Part shown: positions 58,063 through 64,000 of the stretch, one piece after another
Position numbering within the stretch: the first letter of the stretch is position 1
How the letters are laid out: each line of letters opens with the position of its first letter
Assembly: GCA_933822405.4 (NCBI GenBank)
Contig: CAKOGP040002225.1
Span: 54,301-118,300 of the forward strand
DNA length: 64,000 bases
Source of the DNA: Cylindrotheca closterium
Lineage: Eukaryota > Bacillariophyta > Bacillariophyceae > Bacillariales > Bacillariaceae
Reading direction: 5' to 3'
Translations under genes and position numbers: made by a program
Notes under the pieces: generated by a model
Told to the model about the DNA's origin: nothing
The model's database searches: none
What the model saw: the letters and a program-made list of their open reading frames with translations, nothing else

Positions 58063-58941
58063 CTATTGTTTTGCAAAGCTCCCGATCCATTTGGCAATGG
58101 GATTCTCGCCTATACTGGGCAAAGCTCGCTTGATGCTTGGCATTCTTGGCTGCCGTGGCTCAACCGGTGGAGCTGGTGCTGCCAGAAGGGTGCCAATCAA
58201 GGGAGGAAACAGTTGTCCCAATGTTGCACTCAGCAGAATATCGTAACCTGGAATATCAAATCGATCCTCTTGCTGCACAATGAGTCCAGTCTCTTCATCT
58301 ACTGTAAAGTCGGTGTAGCAAATATATGGTTTGATGGTCAAGCCAGGTCCGATGCTGACTTTTCCAGACAATCGCCACGTACACGTAATCGTGTTGGGCA
58401 TCGCATCGTTTCGGACTGTCGAAATAATCTCAGCTCTTGCCGTTTCCTGATCAAACAACTTATAGACACCTCTAGCGTAGTCTTCGATTCCGCTTAGCTT
58501 GACATCTGGATCTTGGAACTCAAAGTCTTCCGAGAAGTAAATAGGATTGACATTGCCAGTGACAAACCATTCCTTGTTGTAAAGTTCGTAGTCCAATGCT
58601 TGGGCCAAGGTATCCAAATCGACCTTGGGAAACTTGGGTGCATCAAAATCAATAGAATCAATCGGATTGGGGACTGATACGCCATTATCAGATGGCTTTT
58701 CCATGAAGTTGGACAAGATTTGGGTGGCAGCGTTTTTGTATTCCTCTACAGCGCTACCGGAATCTTCCATCTTGTTGTTGTTGTTGTTGCTGCTGTTCAG
58801 AGAAGTGCTTCTTTGTTGATTGGAATCAGCTGCTCTTTCGAGTAACCCATTTTTGGGTGTGGACTGAAAAGCATCAGAACCTTGTGAAAATAGCAACAAG
58901 CCTATCAAACAAAGGAATACAATATGGTTGATCATTGTCAT
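58063..58941 (-). CDS. Plastid-targeted DUF2358/NTF2-like protein
   Basis: 292 residues from the ATG at 58941; a second ATG two codons later is equally possible. Signal peptide INHIVFLCLIGLLLFSQ followed by GSDAFQST gives the diatom plastid-import motif. After a Ser/Asn-rich transit region, LDYELYNKEWFVTGNVNPIY, FSEDFEFQDPDVKLSGIEDYARGVY, TCTWRLSGKV and DRFDIPGYDILLSATLGQLF follow the cone-shaped NTF2-like fold of the plant and cyanobacterial DUF2358 group. Function is unknown; such domains bind small ligands or lipids. It is tail-to-tail with the bestrophin-like gene. Confidence 0.7.
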   Translation of the reverse strand: MTMINHIVFLCLIGLLLFSQGSDAFQSTPKNGLLERAADSNQQRSTSLNSSNNNNNKMEDSGSAVEEYKNAATQILSNFMEKPSDNGVSVPNPIDSIDFDAPKFPKVDLDTLAQALDYELYNKEWFVTGNVNPIYFSEDFEFQDPDVKLSGIEDYARGVYKLFDQETARAEIISTVRNDAMPNTITCTWRLSGKVSIGPGLTIKPYICYTDFTVDEETGLIVQQEDRFDIPGYDILLSATLGQLFPPLIGTLLAAPAPPVEPRQPRMPSIKRALPSIGENPIAKWIGSFAKQ

Positions 58942-60402
58942 GATCGATGATTGGAATAAAGGAGAAGTGAGAAAGTTGATGACGTTGCTGATTGAAGGTA
59001 CTTTGATAGTCGTGTTTCTACCACACCACCATCTACCATCACATTCGAAATCCATTACGTAACCATCACATCTCAAGTGCAAATCCCGTTGGAAATCCCA
59101 TCAAATGAAATGTTGTAGCTGAAAATCTACGGAGAGCAGTTTGAAAACAATGAAAGACACAAATCCCGGAGAAAATTGAGGTCATCCCCTTTCTCGTCTT
59201 GATCACATCCTCTGGCAACCACCATAGTTACTGCCCGATCACATCATCACTTATATATACAATATGGCCCACACTGACCTCTCTTTCGCGGAAGAACTTG
59301 CAGTTGCGATGGATTTTGAAGACAGTGACACTTATCCCAAAGAAAGAAGCATTGTGCATCAGAAGGGAGATTGGTTTTCCGAGTTGATCCACTGGGTCAA
59401 GGGACTCTTGATGCATTGGAAGGACTCCTCGCTTTTGGAGATTTGCACAGCAGCAACTGGCACAGATCTTGGGTTTTGGAATGCTTGACCCAAAGGATAG
59501 CTCTACAGATAGTTGATTGTCGTAAAATACCTCCCGCCGTGTTATGGCTTGTCTCGTTCTCCCCAAGTTTCGTTCGCCATACCACCCACCTCTAGCTACC
59601 AGGAAAACTCTTTCTTGTTGTCGATCAGCCATGTTGCAGCTAGATGCTACATCCGATGCGCACCGCTCCTGCATATCATCTCACGAAGTTCCTTTCTCAA
59701 GCAAACAGGCCCACAACAGGTCTGTGCCTGCTTTCCATGGAAGTCCGCGAACTGACTGCAACAACACTACTATACACCTTTCACCTTTTTCTACTCGTGA
59801 TATCGTATATTTTAGTCTTGGGGGATGTGTCTGGAACCATTTGGAATCATCTACAATTGAAACATCTTCTGAAGCGGTCTTGATGGTTGACTCATTCATT
59901 CCTCCAACATGCAAACCTGTGAGTCAGTTGACGGTATTGGCGATGAAGCCGCCGCACTTGTCTTTTTGCCAGCGTCGTTTGTCTCTCCTTCTGCGTTGGT
60001 TTTTCTAAAAACGTCCGATCGGCAACATGGTACATAGGACGCCTCCAAACATGACTAGCGTTGGAGGTCGAAGATTCACTGCGGGATCCTCATATTCGCA
60101 CCTTCGCCGGCCTCACTCCTATTTAAAATCTTACCTGGTAATGCGCTGATAAATCAAAGTTTATCAACGGCTTTTAGGTCCGCCGATATTTGATAAGAAG
60201 GATAGAAAAAGACCTCCTTTACTTATGGTTATGACAAATCTTCTTGAACCAACAACGAAGTTTGCCACGAAGTTAGATGATGACAAGATTGAACACAGAG
60301 GTGTTTGAAGTGAGGAATTTTCTCAGATTTGTATGTGCAAATCCCAATAATATAACACTGCCCTACAATTGACTTCACGACAGTGCAACAATTCCCTCGA
60401 CA
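58942..60402. other. Gene-poor interval with one doubtful remnant
   Basis: About 1.46 kb. Apart from the short plus-strand frame at 59264-59488 nothing protein-like was found. Confidence 0.45.
59264..59488 (+). pseudogene. Possible decayed NUDIX-type gene start
   Basis: 74 codons opening MAHTDLSFAEELAVAMDFED. The piece PKERSIVHQKGDWFSELIHWV resembles the N-terminal strand of NUDIX/IPP-isomerase-like proteins (VHxxGxWHRxxHxWV). The GX5EX7REUXEEXGU NUDIX box does not follow, and the frame stops soon after. It may be a truncated relic or a chance match. Confidence 0.2.
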
Positions 60403-61302
60403 ATGGCAATGCAAGAGTATCTATCGTTATTGCTGAAGGAAAGGTCAGCCGACACCATCGTCTTTGTTCGTGATGATGCGAAAGTAGAGCAGGATCGAAG
60501 AATAGAATTCAACAACAGAACGAAACAAACCAATACCACGTGTCCATGGAAACCACTCTCCAAGTGCCGAGCGCCAACTCTTCCAAGTAGAACCAACAGC
60601 GTGGAAGATCTCGGTGCGGTAGTAAGCAAGCTGGCAGAATGTGAGAAGCAAGTCAGCCGTGTTTCTAGCAAACATCCATCTTTTGATGATGAAGAAGATG
60701 ATGACGAAAATGCTGATTTCAGTCCATTCGATACCCTATCGAAGGAGTTCATGTTGCAAAGGCCTCTTCATAAGAGAAATTCACTGGATACAGGCTTGAC
60801 CAAGATATCATCGGTACCTTTGAAGGATCCCGATGAATCCCCTAGAAGCCGTTCAAGAAACCGGGTTTTCAGTGACTCCTATTTGGAAACTCAAACACCA
60901 AATGTCTTGATACAACATGAGAGACGTAGGTCCGAAGATTACCTCACGCTTTCCCACGCACAGCACATGAACCTAAATGGTGGTCGAAAAATTAACAGAA
61001 CTGGAGGATCGATTCGTCGAAAAGCCAGGAATAATTCTACCGAAGCTCCTCCTGTGATCCCATTTCGAAAGGAAAGTGATGATGATCTTGCATGGTCTTC
61101 ATCCAAACAAAACCGAAAGGAGGATCAGGAGGTCGTTGAAACATCGGACAGCACCATTTTGAATAGCACATGGGAGCCTCTACAACAGGAGCACCAGCGT
61201 GTTTCGAATTGCCAAAAGAAGAAAAATCTTCTTAGCTTCTTCACTGATACCCTTTCAGACGAAGAAACAAGATGGCTGTCTCTGTATGATCGCCCTTTTT
61301 AG
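60403..61302 (+). CDS. Disordered Ser/Arg/Asp-rich protein, unknown
   Basis: 299 residues, single exon. No recognised domain. Noted features are an acidic run (DDEEDDDENAD, about 95-105), several Arg-x-x-Ser sites typical of basophilic-kinase targets (RSRSRNRVFSDS, RRRSEDY, RKESDDD), and a more ordered C-terminus (KKNLLSFFTDTLSDEETRWL) that might be a docking motif. Likely a regulatory or scaffold protein, by composition only. Confidence 0.55.
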   Translation: MAMQEYLSLLLKERSADTIVFVRDDAKVEQDRRIEFNNRTKQTNTTCPWKPLSKCRAPTLPSRTNSVEDLGAVVSKLAECEKQVSRVSSKHPSFDDEEDDDENADFSPFDTLSKEFMLQRPLHKRNSLDTGLTKISSVPLKDPDESPRSRSRNRVFSDSYLETQTPNVLIQHERRRSEDYLTLSHAQHMNLNGGRKINRTGGSIRRKARNNSTEAPPVIPFRKESDDDLAWSSSKQNRKEDQEVVETSDSTILNSTWEPLQQEHQRVSNCQKKKNLLSFFTDTLSDEETRWLSLYDRPF

Positions 61303-61860
61303 ACATCGAAACACTACCAGCAAAATAAAATAATAGAAGGATATAACATCGAAAACTTGTGTTGTTGGCTCGTAGGTACGGTACTGGGGTAGAATGTCGT
61401 TCTTTTCCCACCTGTGTTCATCGAGCCAGCATCATCTCTTTGGCAAAGCTACCTGATACCGTAAGCATGAATGCAGCCAAATTCAAAGCAATGAGCCATG
61501 AATACGTGACCAAGTATATGATTGAAGATGATACCATGCTATAAAGAAGAGAGTGATGGGAATGTGCGATCTAGAGACAGACTGATACACCGGCTTCCCC
61601 ATATGCTTGCGTCGTGACAACAAACACTCTGATAAAGTGTTAGGTGGTACAAATACACCAACACAGTAGACTATCAACACATTTTGTTTTGTGACTACCG
61701 GTATAATAATAATGAATGCACTTTGCCCATTCGCTGAAAGTCAACAGGATTATCAAGAATCGGATTACACCCCGAGCAAAACCAATCTAGACTATGGCTG
61801 ACTCTTGCAAGGACCAGAGTAGCAATATGAAAAGATGTACAGGTTCATTAACTTTACCCG
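61303..61860. other. Intergenic before the MFS gene stop
   Basis: 558 bases, no gene. TACCGGTA at 61696-61703. Confidence 0.5.
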
Positions 61861-63484
61861 CTACTGCGACAACATTGTGAGTGTCTTCTGGTTGTAGAGT
61901 GTGACAACTGTGGAAACGCCCAACACTCCTGTCAGGATGTAGAAAAGGGTGACAATGCCGAGGTAGTGTTCCACATAACCGGAAACGATGGGGAACACAA
62001 GCCGTGCCAGCGATCCAGCGGATGCAAACCAACCAAGCAGTGTCCCCTGGGGTCTCCTCCCAACAACTTTGGAACGCAAATGGATTAGTTTCGCATCTAT
62101 TAGTAGTCAATTCGGCCAATTCGCAAAAATAGCGGGACTTACTCTTCGAGAACAAGCTAATCACAGCCGTGTGACTAATGGGGTATCCAATAGAGTAGAT
62201 CAGAAAGAAGGACAACATGTATACCCACGAAGGATTGTCGCCGTTCTCCTCTACAAATGTCAGACTTAGTATGCCAATTGCCATGACAAACATTCCACCA
62301 CAGATCATTTGAATATCAGACAAGAATTGAGATATCTTTCCCATCGACAGCAGAGAAATGACCCCGATCGTCCCGCAAGAACCAACAATGGTCCCTGCCA
62401 TCGTGGATGAGATTCCAAAAAGGGATTCTGCTATGGAGATACCAAGGGTTTCAAAACATCCGATGCTACCCTTCGTAGCAACATTCAGTAGCATGCACCC
62501 AACGATGCAGCAGTCGTAAATGGAAAGGCCTACCATGGTCATTTGATTCGCATGGTCATCAATTGCAGCCCTTTTGGCAGACATTTTCTTGATATCCTTG
62601 GGGTTTTGACTCCTGGCTCGGTCTTGAAAGTGCATCAAAAGCATGTATATGGTGAGCGCCACAGTGATAGACATGAAGTATGCTGGGGCTGTAAACATGT
62701 TAATCCTGATCCAACTGATGTGGCATAGCAAAGGAGGAATTGTATCAAGCATCCATGACAAAATGTTCCGCAAGACACACAGAACTTACCCAATGTTGAC
62801 GTCAGTGTCTTCAAGAACTTTATTGAAGAAAGCTCCTACAAATGGTGTAACGGTGAACCCAGCATACTGAACTGCAGTAATCCAAGCCATGTATGTAGTT
62901 CGATTCCGAGTAGCTGTGACTTCTGCTACAAAAGCACGTGTTACTCCAAGAGTTCCAGATCCAATTCCAAGCAAAGTTTGTGACAAGATTAGGAACTCTG
63001 GTCTTCCTACGTTCTGAGCTTGTGCGTAGAACAGAGTACCAAGAAGCAAAATAGAGCAACTGATCAACAGCGTCTGCGAGTATCCATGCGTGACACTCCA
63101 AGTTCCGAACATTGGCGATACGAGGATGCGCCCGAAGGAGAATGCGGCAACTGCATAACCTTGAGTTACACTAGTTCCTCCCAAGGCCTCAACGAGTTGC
63201 CACAATGATGGAAACATCACACCCCTGGACATATCCCCGATCAATATAGCAAGACAAACGATTGCGAAACCTGTTGGATCTTCGATTCCATCTGCTGTCA
63301 TGACTGAGGACGCAATCGACACTGCCATGGACATGTCGTCATTCTTGTCGACATCAAGAGGATAATTGGGATCCGTGTTCTCCATTTTTCGATAACTAGT
63401 GGCGGCATTTCTGTTTTCCTCATCCACGTGTTTGGATGAATCTCGCATAATTCCATCCAATGATAGTGGTTGTGGTTGCTGCAT
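61861..63484 (-). CDS. Major facilitator superfamily transporter, MFSD8/CLN7-like
   Basis: Three exons: 63484-62790, 62714-62143 (or 62705-62143) and 62066-61861. Intron 1 starts GTAAGT in phase 2; two in-frame CAG acceptors 9 nt apart make the product 490 or 487 residues. Intron 2 (62142-62067) starts GTAAGT, ends AAAG and is in phase 1. After a 70-residue cytosolic N-terminus, 12 helices are expected. Recognisable segments are FPSLWQLVEALGG, FSFGRILVSPMFGTWSV (motif A region), LLGIGSGTLGVTRAFVAEVT, MAWITAVQYAGFTVTPFVG, INMFTAPAYF, and across the last splice LFSKIVGRRPQGTLLGWFAS, typical of MFSD8/CLN7. CLN7 is an endolysosomal chloride/solute transporter in animals, so a vacuolar or lysosomal membrane is likely. 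The ATG at 63484 follows an upstream TTG-started frame. Confidence 0.85.
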
Positions 63485-64000
63485 TTCAAGAGCTCGTCTC
63501 GGTGGGTCCTGTATTGTCAAGTGATCAAGTGTTTAGCTCGTTATACAGTCTACTATTCAGTATTGCGCTCCCAACGCTGTTGTTGTGCTGGCAGGATGGT
63601 TTGAAAAAGAGGTTCGTTGTGATCAACACAGCCAAAGGGCCCCGACCAACATGACTACAATTTTTTAAAATTGCAATAAATCGACTCTTTCGAACATATT
63701 ATCCCATTCTATGACCAAACTACCGGTACAATAATACTGTAGGACGAATGAGACACTCAGCCAGTCACGTTTTTTAAAATAAAGTGAAGGCCAATTACAA
63801 GTTGCTTCTTGCTGAATAGATATCACAGACAGATAATGATATCATTCCATACTATTTTTGTGAATGTCATGTCTTGGAGTGATGCATAGGCCATGCAGCT
63901 CCTATATCTGCCGAAACCCGAAGTCGCATCAGACCAAGTCCTCTCGTTCAGCCGGTGGAAATCATGAACCCTTCCGTTGCAGCAAACGATCTGTGACTCT
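63485..64000. other. Right-edge intergenic
   Basis: Promoter of the MFS gene and flank. TACCGGTA at 63721-63728 and AATACTGTA at 63733-63741, the two recurrent window motifs side by side. No gene. Confidence 0.5.

Noticed and set aside
1..64000. tRNA, rRNA, CRISPR or virus-derived genes
   Set aside because: I looked for T-arm GGTTCGA boxes, regular spaced repeats, and polymerase or capsid motifs on both strands and saw none; covariance-model searches could not be run.

Overview
The window looks like nuclear DNA of a diatom, probably a raphid pennate. Three things point there: a fucoxanthin chlorophyll a/c protein gene, several presequences with the signal-peptide/ASAFAP-type plastid targeting pattern (SDAFAP, SASAFAP, PASGF, SDAFQ, GASSFA), and diatom-type protein families (an LRR family with a conserved LWPHVLKRA tail, and a CRHCAHLP zinc-binding domain protein). 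Genes are dense, on both strands, mostly intronless or with one short GT-AG intron of 75-155 nt. No tRNA, rRNA, CRISPR array, transposase or reverse transcriptase was recognised by eye.

Layout. 1-2.6 kb: two tandem minus-strand LRR genes, one running off the left edge and one decayed by frameshifts. 3.3-4.4 kb: a secreted, internally repetitive membrane protein. 4.4-7.0 kb: no convincing gene. 7.0-13.2 kb: three ammonium transporters in tandem. 13.8-17.5 kb: chorismate mutase, a plastid DUF1997 protein and a MIP channel with an altered second NPA box. 17.8-25.3 kb: an AAA_16-type signalling ATPase, then a TIP30-like oxidoreductase present twice in opposite orientation around a TMEM53/DUF829 gene. 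The two copies sit in inverted arms of about 1.25 kb, and the right arm ends in a fused pseudogene remnant. 25.6-34.9 kb: plastid DUF1275 protein, acyl-CoA dehydrogenase ending in SKL, an LRR membrane protein with six phase-1 introns, a disordered protein, a PhyH-like dioxygenase and a light-harvesting protein. 35.3-40.7 kb: a VPS8-like protein. 41.2-45.6 kb: a head-to-head pair of secreted isopenicillin-N-synthase-fold proteins, one fused to a Ctr copper transporter. 45.9-64 kb: M48 peptidase, disordered proteins, a USP8-dimer/Snf7 fusion, the CRHC protein, a lipid-anchored EF-hand protein, a bestrophin-like channel, a DUF2358-like plastid protein and an MFSD8/CLN7-like transporter.

The strongest candidate for something undescribed is the 41.2-45.6 kb pair. 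Two surface-directed oxygenase-fold proteins share one intergenic region, and one continues into a full Ctr copper-transport domain with a cysteine-rich tail. The shared intergenic region carries a repeated motif. Other loci worth a second look are the mosaic inverted duplication at 21-25 kb, the ESCRT-type fusion at 48.5 kb, the peroxisomal acyl-CoA dehydrogenase, and the one-exon-per-LRR gene. Gene models were read by eye. Splice sites were kept only where GT-AG ends and reading-frame arithmetic agreed.
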